A stretch of 51,379 nucleotides of DNA from Chloroflexota bacterium (GCA_016190665.1 JACPQD010000043.1:1-51379); one strand, 5' to 3'. Numbered from the stretch's first letter, positions 6,936 through 16,437 are shown. Translations and numbers: made by a program. The notes: generated by a model not told the origin, from the letters alone.

Positions 6936-8588
6936 CTATCTATCGAGCCAGATATTCCACGGTTCGCCCCAGCGTGCGATGTGGTGGAAGTCAAGGCCCT
7001 TGACCCAGGGCTGCTTTGACGCGAAGCGCTCGGGCCAAAACGTCCAGAGATGGGGCGAGTCCTCGAGGAGAATCTTCTGCGCTTCGATGAGTAGGACGCC
7101 GCGCTCCTTGGCGTCTGTAATGCCGGACTGCTTCTCGATGATCGCATCAAGCTTGGGGTTGCAGTAGCCCTGGATATTGCGCGGGGCCTTGCACGTGTGC
7201 CTCCCGCTGAACTGGGCTCCGACCTCAAGTGGCACCCCTTGCCCATGAGATAACAAGGTGTAGGTACCATTCCGATTCATTTCTTCTTGGGTGGCGCGGT
7301 CCACGACGTTGATATTTAGCTTCACGCCGATCTTCGCCCATTGGGACTTCGCCACCTCGAGGGGCCGGAGCTCGGACCACGCCACCTGGCTCGCCCCGTG
7401 CGACTCTAGCGTTAGCCCATTGGCGTAGCCAGCCTCGGCCAGCAGTCGCTTCGCTTCCTCTATGTCGATGGACTTCGGCGTCCGGTATCCGGGCATCTTC
7501 TTTAGTTCCTCAAGCGGGATAGACCATTGGGGGAAAACTTTCGGCGAAATTGGGCCGGTAACGTGGCCCGAGCCACCCAGCACGATGTCGATCATCTCTT
7601 GCTGATCTATAGCTATCCTTAGCGCCTTACGCACCCTCACGTCGTCCAGGGGCTTCACCTTGAAGTTGGGGTGGATGAAGTTGGGGCGAGGCTGCGGGAT
7701 AGCAGTGAACTGCATGCCGGGATTGCTGCGGAGCAAGTCCTCCTTTCCTTGCGCATCGACGTCTCCGGCAAAGAAGCTTCCCGCGTCGATCTGGCTGGTG
7801 CGGAAGGCGGCCAGGCGAGTAGCGTAGTCGGGCATGACAAACCACTCTACGCCGTCCAGGTAGGGCCTGTCCTTGACCCAGTAGTTGGGATTCCGAGCGA
7901 AGGAACCGCCGACGTCCTTCCGGTACTCTTTCAACACGAAGGGACCGGTCCCCACCGTGTGCTCCAGATTGCCAAGGTCGCCATCTCGATCAGCCACCTC
8001 TTTCGCCCCCATGGACACCGTTGCATCGGCGAGTTGCTCCAGGAAGCCTACGTCCGGACGTTTGAATCTGATAGTGACCTTGCCTGGCCCGGTTGCCTCG
8101 ATCGTGTCAACATTTGCGAATGTGACGCTGGTCTGGAAGCCTTTGGTCATCATGCGCCTCAGGTTCCATGCCGCGTCCTCAGCAGTGAATTCCCGGCCGT
8201 TGACTGGCGCCACGTTGTGGTATTTAACGCCCTCCCGGATGACCAGTTCGAAAGTCGTATTGTTCGCCCAGTTCCAGGACTGCGCTATGCGTACGACAAC
8301 TTCGGTTGTGGACAGGTTGATCCCTAGAAGTGGCTCATGGGCAAAGAAGATGGGCAGCCCCCGTAAAGCCGCAGAGCCGCGGTGTATGTCCCAGTCCGCG
8401 GAGTCCGATTCAGGTCCCACTTTCAGGATCCCCCCGCGCTTGGCCTCACGCGCTGAACTGGGGGTTAGGGCGACCGCCCCACCGGATTTTGTCGTATCCG
8501 CCCCTCCAGGGGCGCAACTGGAGGCGAGGGACGCTCCAACGAGCAGGACCGCAGTCAAGACCATTGGGGACGCTTCCTTGAGCAACAT
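6936..8588 (-). CDS. ABC solute-binding lipoprotein, family 5 (copy 1)
   Basis: A 550-residue substrate-binding protein of the oligopeptide/nickel type (SBP_bac_5). A lipoprotein signal ends at the lipobox LASSC, followed by a flexible linker and the mature domain starting KRGGILKVGPESD. It contains the RIAIDQQEMIDIVL and NINVVD segments common to the family. AAGGAGGAGCC precedes the ATG. It is closely similar to the protein at 11353-13005 and more distantly to the one at 8672-10324. The ligand cannot be told from sequence. Together with the two permeases it forms the transport part of the operon. Confidence 0.92.
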   Translation of the reverse strand: MLLKEASPMVLTAVLLVGASLASSCAPGGADTTKSGGAVALTPSSAREAKRGGILKVGPESDSADWDIHRGSAALRGLPIFFAHEPLLGINLSTTEVVVRIAQSWNWANNTTFELVIREGVKYHNVAPVNGREFTAEDAAWNLRRMMTKGFQTSVTFANVDTIEATGPGKVTIRFKRPDVGFLEQLADATVSMGAKEVADRDGDLGNLEHTVGTGPFVLKEYRKDVGGSFARNPNYWVKDRPYLDGVEWFVMPDYATRLAAFRTSQIDAGSFFAGDVDAQGKEDLLRSNPGMQFTAIPQPRPNFIHPNFKVKPLDDVRVRKALRIAIDQQEMIDIVLGGSGHVTGPISPKVFPQWSIPLEELKKMPGYRTPKSIDIEEAKRLLAEAGYANGLTLESHGASQVAWSELRPLEVAKSQWAKIGVKLNINVVDRATQEEMNRNGTYTLLSHGQGVPLEVGAQFSGRHTCKAPRNIQGYCNPKLDAIIEKQSGITDAKERGVLLIEAQKILLEDSPHLWTFWPERFASKQPWVKGLDFHHIARWGEPWNIWLDR

Positions 8589-8671
8589 GGCTCCTCCTTG
8601 TTAGCTGGTCACTCGCCGATCTGGTATTGTTCGAGCACGCAATGAGCCAGGGGTGGTCACGCCGCTATCAC

Positions 8672-10324
8672 CTACTTGTCAAGCCAGCTGTTCGACGGTT
8701 CGCCCCACCTGAGGATAGGATGGAAGTCAAGGTTCTTTACCCACGGCTGTTTCAGGGCGAAGCGTTCCGGCCAGAATACCCAGAAATGAGGCGAATCCTC
8801 GAGCAGGGTTTTCTGTATTTCGATGAAGAGGCCGCGCCGCTCCTTGGGGTCCACGGTTGCTGCCTGCTTCTGAAGGAACTCGTCAACCTTGGGGTTGCAG
8901 TAGCCCTGGACATTGCGGGCTGACTTGCAGGCGTGCCGCAGGGCAAGTTGAGATCCTGCTTCGGTGGCCCCTCCCTGTCCAATGGACAACAGCGTAAAAC
9001 TCTTCTTGCGTTCCAGGTCTTCCAGTGTGGCGCGGTCCACTACGTTGATGTTTAACCTCACCCCAATCTTTGCCCATTGAGACTTGGCGACCTCGAGGGG
9101 ACGTAGCTCGCTCCAGGCCATTTGCGCTGCACCGTGGCTCTCCAGGGTCAGTCCGCCAGCGTAGCCAGCTTCGCTGAGCAGCCGTTTTGCCTCGTCTATG
9201 TCCACCGTCTTCGGTGTGCGATAACCGGGCGTGCTCTTCAGCTCTTCCAATGGGATAGCCCACTGAGGGAGGAGCTTCCAGGAGATAGGGCCGGTGACGT
9301 GGCCGGCGCCCTCCAATACAATGTCGATCATCTCTTGCTGGTCGATGGCAATCCTGAGGGCCTTGCGCACACGAGGATCATCGAGCGGCTTGACCGCAAA
9401 GTTCGGGTAGATAATATTCGGCCTGGGAGCCGGTATGGCGGTGAACTCGATCCCAGGGTTGCTGCGCATCAAGTCATTGCGTCCCTGGGCGTCGACATCG
9501 CCCGCGAACGTAGTTCCCGCGTCGATCTGGCCCGTCCGGAAGGCCGCGATACGGCTGGCGTAGTCCGGCATGACGAACCACTCCACCCCATCGAGGTAAG
9601 GCTTGCCCTCGAGGCGATAAGCAGGATTCCGCCGGAGAGAGCCACCAACGTCGCGTTTGTAGCTGGCGAACAGGAAAGGACCGGTGCCCACCCCATGCTC
9701 CAGGACGCTCAAGTCCCCATCCTGGTCAGCCACCTCTTTGGCTCCGATGGGGAACGTCCTTTCGGGAAGCTGTTCCAGAAAGCCCACGTCCGGCTGCTTG
9801 AACTTGACGGCGACCACGCCCGGACCAGTTGCCGTCACGGTGTCGACGTTGAGGAACGCCGGGCTGGACTGGAAGCCTTTGGTCATCATCCGTGTCATGT
9901 TCCAGGCAAGGTCTTCGGCGGTCACGTCGCGGGCCTTACCCGGCGCTAGATCGTGGTACTTCACGCCTTCCTGGACCGTGAACTCGAGAGTCGTTGGATT
10001 CAGCCACTTCCAGGCCTTCGCGAGGCGTCCTTTGAGTTGGTTCGTCGCCAGGTCAAGCCCTAGAATCTGCTCGTACACAAAGCCCACCGCTACGCTACGT
10101 CCGGCTGCTGGGCTCCGGTGTATGTCCCAGTCCGAAGGGTCCGACTCAGGGGCGACCTTAAGGACGCCGCCACGCTTCGGCTGGGCTTGTTTAGGGGTTG
10201 AGGTTAGCGCTGTCACTGCGTTCGCCCCCCCAGGTGCTTGAGCCGCTGGAACGCAACTGGCGGCGATCAGCATGGCTGCCGCCAAGCCTGCAACAAGAGC
10301 TGTGAGGAGCTGCCTGCGCAACAT
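8672..10324 (-). CDS. ABC solute-binding lipoprotein, family 5 (copy 2)
   Basis: A 550-residue paralogue of the neighbouring binding proteins, more diverged. It has a signal peptide with lipobox IAASC and a mature start KRGGVLKVAPESDPSDWDIH. The binding-protein core matches the other copies throughout, with many conservative replacements. ATG at 10324 is taken because AGGAGG sits seven bases upstream. The spacer between its stop and copy 1 (8589-8671) resembles the spacer at 11269-11352, a trace of unit duplication. Distinct ligands for copies 1 and 2 sharing one permease pair are plausible but unproven. Confidence 0.92.
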   Translation of the reverse strand: MLRRQLLTALVAGLAAAMLIAASCVPAAQAPGGANAVTALTSTPKQAQPKRGGVLKVAPESDPSDWDIHRSPAAGRSVAVGFVYEQILGLDLATNQLKGRLAKAWKWLNPTTLEFTVQEGVKYHDLAPGKARDVTAEDLAWNMTRMMTKGFQSSPAFLNVDTVTATGPGVVAVKFKQPDVGFLEQLPERTFPIGAKEVADQDGDLSVLEHGVGTGPFLFASYKRDVGGSLRRNPAYRLEGKPYLDGVEWFVMPDYASRIAAFRTGQIDAGTTFAGDVDAQGRNDLMRSNPGIEFTAIPAPRPNIIYPNFAVKPLDDPRVRKALRIAIDQQEMIDIVLEGAGHVTGPISWKLLPQWAIPLEELKSTPGYRTPKTVDIDEAKRLLSEAGYAGGLTLESHGAAQMAWSELRPLEVAKSQWAKIGVRLNINVVDRATLEDLERKKSFTLLSIGQGGATEAGSQLALRHACKSARNVQGYCNPKVDEFLQKQAATVDPKERRGLFIEIQKTLLEDSPHFWVFWPERFALKQPWVKNLDFHPILRWGEPSNSWLDK

Positions 10325-10364
10325 GGTACCCTCCTTTGTTGGCATGTCCAGCCAGGACGTCGAC

Positions 10365-10772
10365 TTATTCTACTTCCACAGGTTGCATAATCGGTGGGAG
10401 GCTCGGATCGAAATACTGCCTCCATGCCTCAAGACCCCTGAGGCGACAGGGTCCGCCGGCCCAGATCGCGAGCAGGTTGATTGCCTCAAGGATTTCCTCC
10501 TTGGTAGCGCCTGTGTCGACCGCGGCCTTAATGTGGCCCTTAATATGGTTTACATCGTCCAGACGAGTGCACAGCACAGCAATGATGACGAACTCCTTGA
10601 TCTTTCGCCCAAGATGACGGTCGGTCAAGTAGGCAAACTCCACCCATTCATTCATGTGCTTGAGGTATTCGTAGTCGACTTCTGCCAGGAACTCAAAGAG
10701 CCCGAAACGAAACCCGCGCTTTTGCCCGATCCGTTTTAGCAGAGCATCCCTTTCCTGTTCTTCCGGTTCCAA
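10365..10772 (-). CDS. Carboxymuconolactone decarboxylase-like protein (copy 1)
   Basis: A 135-residue alpha-helical protein of the CMD/AhpD-like fold, recognised from the stretch containing GHIKAAVDTGATKEEILEAI. The redox CxxC of AhpD is absent; a lone cysteine (VLCTRLDD) and the histidines of DVNHIKGHIK are the likely active-site residues. The start is TTG with AGGAGG eight bases upstream. It heads the operon of SBP2, SBP1 and the two permeases, with 40 bases to SBP2. A near-copy heads the second operon at 14219-14626, which ties this enzyme to whatever the transporters import. Confidence 0.85.
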   Translation of the reverse strand: MEPEEQERDALLKRIGQKRGFRFGLFEFLAEVDYEYLKHMNEWVEFAYLTDRHLGRKIKEFVIIAVLCTRLDDVNHIKGHIKAAVDTGATKEEILEAINLLAIWAGGPCRLRGLEAWRQYFDPSLPPIMQPVEVE

Positions 10773-10934
10773 CTCGTGTCCTCCTATTTCCTTGGTTCTC
10801 TCCGGACGACAGGACAGTCTCCTGCAGCAGACTCAAGATGCGCCGAAACTCGTCCCGCATTCCAAAGAGTACCGGCTGGCCCACGTCACCGGCGCCGCAA
10901 GGGCATTTCCCACCGTCCATGAGCTACGAGTGCA

Positions 10935-10965
10935 ATCATACACGACCGCTCTATCGGCTTGTCAA
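10935..10965 (-). promoter_or_regulatory. Promoter of the CMD1-SBP2-SBP1-permease operon
   Basis: On the minus strand: TTGACA, a 19-base spacer and TATGAT (or TGTATG at 17). The surrounding bases CGGCTTGTCAATAG and TTGGCAATT match the promoter at 14678-14706, so the two operon promoters share an origin. Confidence 0.6.
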
Positions 10966-11026
10966 TAGTCGACCCTTGGCAATTCTTGCGGTAGTGGCAA
11001 ATCGGCAACCAGTATGGCGCGGCACG

Positions 11027-11268
11027 AGAAGGTACGCAGTCCCCGTGAAGCCGCAGCGCCGCGGTGTATGTGCCAGTCCGATGGGTCCGATTCAGGCCCA
11101 CTCTTAAGACCCCGCCGCGCTCGGCCTCACGCGCTGAGCTGGGGGTTAGGGCGATCGCCCCACCGGTTTTTCAACGTTCGCCCCTCCAGGGGCACAACTG
11201 GAAGCGAGGGACGCTCCAACGAGCAGGACCGCCGTCAAAACCACTGAAGACGCTTTCTTGCGCAACAT
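11027..11268 (-). pseudogene. Truncated, frameshifted solute-binding protein gene (copy 4)
   Basis: This is the first ~240 bases of another copy of the binding-protein gene. It keeps the ribosome-binding site, start codon, signal peptide and lipobox (SLASSCAPGGA) and matches the intact copy at 11353-13005. After the lipobox one base is missing compared with the intact copies, which shifts the frame. Similarity then continues through the segment encoding the mature N-terminus (DPSDWDIH equivalent) and stops abruptly near 11027. It is a remnant left by duplication and deletion among the tandem binding-protein genes. Confidence 0.85.
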
Positions 11269-11352
11269 AGCTCCTCCTTCCAGCTTATCACTCGCCGATC
11301 TTGATACCGTGCAAGCGCACAATAAGCTGTGGGTGGTCACGCCCCCTACGAC

Positions 11353-13005
11353 CTACTTGTCAATCCAGATATTCCACGGTTCGCCCCAGCGTGCGATGCT
11401 GTGGAAGTCGAGGCCCTTCACCCAGGGCTGCTTTGGCGCGAAACGCTCGGGCCAGAACGACCAGAAGTGAGGGGAGTCCTCGAGAAGGATCTTCTGCGCT
11501 TCGATGAGTAGGGCGCGGCGCTCCTTGGCGTCTGTAATCCCGGACTGCTTCTCGATGATCTCATCAAGCTTGGGGTTACAGTAGCCCTGGATATTGCGCG
11601 GGGCCTTGCACGTGTGCCGCCCGCTGAGCTGGGTTCCGACCTCCATTGGCACCCCTTGCCCATGAGACAGCAGGGTGAAGGTGCCCTTCCGCTCCATGTC
11701 TTCCGTGGTGGCGCGGTCTACCACGTTGATATTTAGCTTCACGCCGATCTTCGCCCATTGGGACTTCGCCACCTCGAGGGGCCGGAGCTCGGCCCACGCA
11801 ACTGCGCTTGCCCCATGCGACTCTAGCGTCAGCCCGTTGGCGTAGCCAGCCTCGGCCAGCAGTCGCTTTGCTTCCTCTATGTCGATGGACTTCGGCGTCC
11901 GGTATCCGGGCATCTTCTTTAGTTCCTCAAGCGGGATAGACCATTGGGGAAAAACTTTCGGCGAAATAGGACCGGTGATTTGCCCGGCGCCGCCCAGCAC
12001 GATGTCGATCATCTCTTGCTGATCGATGGCTATCCTTAGCGCCTTACGCACCCTCACGTCGTCCAGGGGCTTCACCTTGAAGTTGGGGTGGATGAAGTTG
12101 GGGCGACGGTCCGGGACAGCGGTGAACTGCATGCCGGGATTGCTGCGGAGCAAGTCCTCCTTTCCTTGCGCATCGATGTCTCCGGCAAAGAAGCTTCCTC
12201 CGTCGATCTGCCCCGTGCGGAGGGCGGCCAGGCGAGTAGCGTAGTCGGGCATGACAAACCACTCTACGCCGTCCAGGTAGGGCCTGTCCTTGACCCAGTA
12301 GTTGGGATTCCGAGCGAAGGAACCGCCGACGTCCTTCCGGTGCTCTTTCAGCACGAAGGGGCCGGTCCCCACCGTGTGCTCCACATTGCCAAGGTCGCCA
12401 TCTCGATCAGCTACCTCTTTCGCCCCCATGGACACCGTTGCATCGGCGAGTTGCTCCAGGAAGCCTACGTCCGGACGTTTGAATCTGATAGTGACTTTGC
12501 TTGGCCCGGTCGCCTCGATCGTGTCAACATTTACGAATGTGACGCTGGATCTGAAGCCTTTGGTCATCATGCGCCTCAGGTTCCATGCCGCGTCCTCAGC
12601 AGTGAATACCCGGCCGTTGACTGGCGCCACGTTGTGGTACTTGGCGCCCTCCCGGATGGTCAGTTCCAAAGTCGTATTGTTCGCCCAGTTCCAGGACTGC
12701 GCTATGCGTACGACAACTTCGCCTGTGGACAGGTTGAGCCCTACAAGTGACTCATGCGCAAAGAAGGTGGGCAGTCCCCGTGAAGCCGCCGCGCCGCGGT
12801 GTATGTCCCAGTCCGATGGGTCCGATTCAGGTCCCACTTTTAAGACCCCACCCCGCTTGGCCTCACGCGCTGAACTGGGGGTTAGGGCGACCGCCCCACC
12901 GGACTTTGTCGTGTCCGCCCCTCCGGGGGCGCAACTGGACGCGAGGGACGCTCCAACCAGCAGGACCGCAGCCAAAACCATTGAAGACGCTTTGTTGAGC
13001 AACAT
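11353..13005 (-). CDS. ABC solute-binding lipoprotein, family 5 (copy 3)
   Basis: A 550-residue lipoprotein very similar to copy 1 (6936-8588): long stretches differ by only scattered residues. Lipobox LASSC, mature start KRGGVLKVGPESDPSDWDIH. AAGGAGGAGCC precedes the ATG. It lies downstream of the M29-like gene (131 bases) in the second operon and has no permease genes of its own after it, only the pseudogene at 11027-11268. It probably feeds the permease pair at 5033-6882. The near identity to copy 1 points to recent duplication. Confidence 0.92.
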   Translation of the reverse strand: MLLNKASSMVLAAVLLVGASLASSCAPGGADTTKSGGAVALTPSSAREAKRGGVLKVGPESDPSDWDIHRGAAASRGLPTFFAHESLVGLNLSTGEVVVRIAQSWNWANNTTLELTIREGAKYHNVAPVNGRVFTAEDAAWNLRRMMTKGFRSSVTFVNVDTIEATGPSKVTIRFKRPDVGFLEQLADATVSMGAKEVADRDGDLGNVEHTVGTGPFVLKEHRKDVGGSFARNPNYWVKDRPYLDGVEWFVMPDYATRLAALRTGQIDGGSFFAGDIDAQGKEDLLRSNPGMQFTAVPDRRPNFIHPNFKVKPLDDVRVRKALRIAIDQQEMIDIVLGGAGQITGPISPKVFPQWSIPLEELKKMPGYRTPKSIDIEEAKRLLAEAGYANGLTLESHGASAVAWAELRPLEVAKSQWAKIGVKLNINVVDRATTEDMERKGTFTLLSHGQGVPMEVGTQLSGRHTCKAPRNIQGYCNPKLDEIIEKQSGITDAKERRALLIEAQKILLEDSPHFWSFWPERFAPKQPWVKGLDFHSIARWGEPWNIWIDK

Positions 13006-13135
13006 GGCTCCTCCTTCCAGCTAATCACTTGCCGATCTTGGTACCGTTCGTTGCCAAGAGCCAACGCTCCTACACATGTTCATTATCGAGGCGGCATTAA
13101 TCCTTGCCAGCCACTCATCAGCAGCCGCACCAAAC

Positions 13136-14101
13136 TCAAACCAACACCTTCCCGTTGTCAACGACTGTCCTTCCATCAAGCTCGACAGTCGGCTGAGTCA
13201 TGATGCCATCGATGTGTATCCTGCTCCTGCTGATCCCCCCTAAGAGCGTGTTCCGGCCAAGGCCAATGTGAACGGTGCCCAGGATCGCGCAGTCATACCT
13301 TGTCGCGGAAAGGACCGGTGAGACGGTATGGCTCGTACCAATGGCGAACTCCCCCAGATTGGCGGCATCGGCATCCGTAGACACAATCGTCTTGAGTCGG
13401 TCTACGTCCTCCGGATTGCCAGAGATGTCGGCGACCTTGCCTTCGACTACCTTGAGCACCAGAGGCTTCGACAATTTGTACCCCCAGCCGTCCATCTGGC
13501 CGTCGAAGACCACCGTGCCGCTCGCGGAATCTTCGACTGGCGCGACTGGCGACTCAGCGTAGTCCGGGACCAGGACGCCCTTTATGGGGTGAAACGCAGT
13601 CCCCTGCCTTCCCTTAATGCTGAAAGTCAGGTCCGTGCCGTGGGGCGTGCTGAGCTTCACCGTATCGGCCTGGGTGTAGAGGGAGGCGATCTTCTCGCTG
13701 AGGTCCTTCATTATCAGGATGTCGTTTTCCGAGAAGGGCTTACGCAGATAGTCCTCAGATAGCCCATTGGTGGCATACTGCCTCACGCCTTTTCTCATAA
13801 GCTCCTCATGAACGGCGCTGTGCCCGCCGATGGGAGTGGCACGTTCGCCAGCACCGAAGACAACGTCGGCCGCCCGCATGGCCGCCGCCGTAGTTTTCCG
13901 GGGCTCCTCGCCGCCGATCTTCCTTGGAGGCACCACTGCCAGAACCACGCTGGCGCCTCGCTCCTTCGCGCAAGCGGCCACCGCTTGAGCAATAGCCAGA
14001 GGGCGCGCGTAGTCGTCAGCCACAACGAGAAGGTCGTCCTCGGGCTTGATCCTCATGCACGTGTCAACAATTAACCTGATGGCATCCGTCTGTTCGAGCA
14101 T
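13136..14101 (-). CDS. M29 aminopeptidase / NicX-like metalloenzyme
   Basis: A 321-residue protein of the superfamily that joins leucyl aminopeptidases of family M29 with the ring-cleaving 2,5-dihydroxypyridine dioxygenase NicX. A C-terminal metal site is visible: GTVHIGLG (His278) and RIHIDGIM (His296, Asp298), matching the HxxGLG and HxD pattern of the family. The N-terminal half is a Rossmann-like domain. Its length is shorter than classical M29 peptidases (about 400) and nearer to the NicX-like branch. It sits between CMD2 and SBP3 in one operon. Either a peptidase or a catabolic oxygenase is possible. Confidence 0.75.
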   Translation of the reverse strand: MLEQTDAIRLIVDTCMRIKPEDDLLVVADDYARPLAIAQAVAACAKERGASVVLAVVPPRKIGGEEPRKTTAAAMRAADVVFGAGERATPIGGHSAVHEELMRKGVRQYATNGLSEDYLRKPFSENDILIMKDLSEKIASLYTQADTVKLSTPHGTDLTFSIKGRQGTAFHPIKGVLVPDYAESPVAPVEDSASGTVVFDGQMDGWGYKLSKPLVLKVVEGKVADISGNPEDVDRLKTIVSTDADAANLGEFAIGTSHTVSPVLSATRYDCAILGTVHIGLGRNTLLGGISRSRIHIDGIMTQPTVELDGRTVVDNGKVLV

Positions 14102-14218
14102 CGACTCCCTTTCATTGATCTCCTACTCGATTGGATACAGTTGGATACAGTATCACCCAGGCCGGTCCAACTCTGGGATTCCTGGCGTTTTCGTCACCTG
14201 TCAAGCCGGGGCGCTGCC

Positions 14219-14626
14219 TTATTCCACTTCGACAGGTTGCATAATGGGCGGCAGGCTGGGATCGAAGTATTGCCTCCAGGCCTCAAGACCCCTGAGATGA
14301 CAAGGTCCGCCGGCCCAGATTCCAAGCAGGTGGATTGCCTCAAGGATTTCCTCCTTGGTAGCTCCCGTGTCGACAGCGGCTTTTATGTGGCCCTTTATGT
14401 GGTTCACATCGTCTAGACGAGTGCATAGAACAGCAATGACGACAAATTCCTTGATCTTGCGTTGCAGGTGCCGATCGGTGAGGTAGACGAATTCAACCCA
14501 CTTATTCAGATTCTGGAGATACTCATAATCCACATCAGCGAGGAACTCAAAGAGACCGAAACGAAACCCGCGCTTTTGCCCGATCCGTTTTAGCAGAGCA
14601 GCTTTCTCATCCTCTTTCTTTGTCAC
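14219..14626 (-). CDS. Carboxymuconolactone decarboxylase-like protein (copy 2)
   Basis: A 135-residue near-twin of the protein at 10365-10772, identical over long stretches such as KRIGQKRGFRFGLFEFLA and the C-terminal QYFDPSLPPIMQPVEVE. As in that copy, the CxxC of AhpD is missing. The start is GTG, with GGGAGG a few bases upstream; the frame is open to 14734 but without a better start. It is the first gene after a consensus promoter and leads the operon to the M29-like gene and SBP3. The strong conservation of the pair suggests that each operon needs its own copy. Confidence 0.85.
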   Translation of the reverse strand: MTKKEDEKAALLKRIGQKRGFRFGLFEFLADVDYEYLQNLNKWVEFVYLTDRHLQRKIKEFVVIAVLCTRLDDVNHIKGHIKAAVDTGATKEEILEAIHLLGIWAGGPCHLRGLEAWRQYFDPSLPPIMQPVEVE

Positions 14627-14677
14627 TGTGTCCTCCCGGTTTCCTTGTTTTGGGCGCCTAGCCTCAGGCGTGGCTGA

Positions 14678-14706
14678 ATTATATGACTCGTACGGCGGCT
14701 TGTCAA
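14678..14706 (-). promoter_or_regulatory. Consensus promoter of the CMD2-M29-SBP3 operon
   Basis: On the minus strand: TTGACA, exactly 17 bases, TATAAT, a perfect housekeeping-sigma promoter about 55 bases upstream of the CMD2 start. Its -35 surroundings are shared with the promoter at 10935-10965. Confidence 0.85.
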
Positions 14707-14915
14707 TGGCTGATTTTGGCAATTTCTGCGACAATGAATCAACAAATCACCAACCAATACGACGCTGCGTGAGCACAAATCGTGCAATCAAAGCCGTGTT
14801 CCTCGATGCACCGGCAACGAGCTTGCCCTCACCAATAGGCCGGCTTGCAATGAAAGGACATTCTTCAGATGGTGGCATGTCTAGCACGGAGATATCAGAA
14901 TGAACTGGTGGAGTT

Positions 14916-16292
14916 TCACGCCAACAACTGGACAATCTTCGTTACGTCTGTGCACTCCTGGAGTTGCAGCACCAGGTCTTTCGCCTGCTCCGTGCGCTCC
15001 CTGGTAAGAGGCTTGGGCGACAACTGGACACAGTCGCGGTATTTCTCTACCAGCTCGTCCGTCGACTGTGGATTGTCGGGATGACCCTTGGCTGCCAGGA
15101 CTCGCTCCGACTTCAACGCTCGGCCGTCGCTCAGCTTCATCTCCACCCAGACCCCCTCACGGTTGGCGTCCATGTCGGTTTCCACCTTTCGCGCCAGCTT
15201 CGCATACCTGGGGTCGCGCAGGGCTTTTTCCGTGAAGTGCGCTACGGAGAGGCGGCCGTCGACTATCGTGCAGGCGACCGCCCAGGGTAGACTGAACTCG
15301 GTATCGATGTGGTTTTTGGGATTCTGACGCCGTTCCCTCGGTTCTACCATCCTCTTCAGCCGCGTTGTTCCGTATACCTTCACCTCCTCGATTGATTCGG
15401 TCTGGATGCCATTCCTGCCGAGTAGAGATAGCACAGCATCGAGGACCGGATGCACTACAGCTCCGCAGGGATAGGCCTTGAATCCGAGTCGCGTCCCTTC
15501 GAAGCGCTGGCCGAGATCGGCCGTCAAGGCGTCCATGTCGATGCCTTCGCCTTTGAAGAATAGAGGATACAGGCCAAACCCGCCAGACAGGAAGTTGTGC
15601 ACCCCGGTTACCCCCAGTCTCGCCAGTTGGGCCGCCGTTATGCCGTTGCGGACGCCGAAGCCCATTTGCATGCGAACGCCGAGGACCTCCTGCGGCTCAC
15701 TCTGGGCTTGACGATTCCCCGTCGTTTGCGCGTAGGCCAGCCCCAGGGCGTTCATGAACTGTTCCTGGTCCAACCGCAGGAGTTTTGATGCTGCCATTGT
15801 TGCCCCGAAGGCCGCGAAGATGTACGTAGCGTTCCATCCGGTCTCCGTGGAACTGGGCACTGCCTTCACCATCCTGGCCTGGACATCCGTAGCGAGCGCC
15901 ACCGCCTCCAGCAAAGCCTTGCCGTCCACCCCTCCCAGGTGCTCCGCCGTGGCAAAGGCCGCAGGCACCACGGCCGTGCCGATGGAATAGCCGTGGCTCC
16001 TGTCGACCCAGTACTTGTCCTCATACTCGAGAGCTTTGGCGAAGGCGCCGTTAGCTAGACCAGCCAGGCTGGCGGGAAGGCGGTCTCCGAAACCGAGGAC
16101 GGTTGCCTCCGGGCGCCCGCCGACCTGCCTGACAAAAGCGATGATCTTCTCGGAATCCGACGCTCCAGCGCCGGCTACCGAGGTGCCGAGGGTCCAAAGC
16201 ACCTCCCGACGCGCTGCGGCGATGGCCTCCTCCGGCAGGTCCGAAAAGGACACCTCACACAGGTGTCGAACCAACTGTTCTTCTACGGTCAT
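14916..16292 (-). CDS. MmgE/PrpD family protein
   Basis: A 458-residue protein of the MmgE/PrpD family, which includes 2-methylcitrate dehydratase and related hydrolyases or isomerases acting on small carboxylic acids. It has the all-helical N-terminal domain (GASDSEKIIAFVRQVGG, FGDRLPASLAGLANGAFAKA) with the conserved DRSHGYSIGTAVVPAAFA segment, and the C-terminal alpha-beta domain with DTEFSLPWAVA. ATG at 16292 is chosen because GGAGGAG lies just upstream. It has its own promoter, lies close to the CMD/M29 operon on the same strand and may act in the same catabolic route. The substrate is not known. Confidence 0.88.
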   Translation of the reverse strand: MTVEEQLVRHLCEVSFSDLPEEAIAAARREVLWTLGTSVAGAGASDSEKIIAFVRQVGGRPEATVLGFGDRLPASLAGLANGAFAKALEYEDKYWVDRSHGYSIGTAVVPAAFATAEHLGGVDGKALLEAVALATDVQARMVKAVPSSTETGWNATYIFAAFGATMAASKLLRLDQEQFMNALGLAYAQTTGNRQAQSEPQEVLGVRMQMGFGVRNGITAAQLARLGVTGVHNFLSGGFGLYPLFFKGEGIDMDALTADLGQRFEGTRLGFKAYPCGAVVHPVLDAVLSLLGRNGIQTESIEEVKVYGTTRLKRMVEPRERRQNPKNHIDTEFSLPWAVACTIVDGRLSVAHFTEKALRDPRYAKLARKVETDMDANREGVWVEMKLSDGRALKSERVLAAKGHPDNPQSTDELVEKYRDCVQLSPKPLTRERTEQAKDLVLQLQECTDVTKIVQLLA

Positions 16293-16408
16293 TACTGGCT
16301 CCTCCATATGAAAACATAGCGTAAGTCCTCGGCAAGCGCGAACTGTTTGAGCCGTTCCATGCCAGAGTAGCTCGGCTGCCATCCCGATCGTTGTCCACGA
16401 CCGGGCTA

Positions 16409-16437
16409 ATAGTAGGGTCTCTGGGTCCGAATGTCAA
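16409..16437 (-). promoter_or_regulatory. Promoter of the PrpD-like gene
   Basis: On the minus strand: TTGACA, 17 bases, TACTAT, about 120 bases upstream of the ATG at 16292. Confidence 0.7.
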
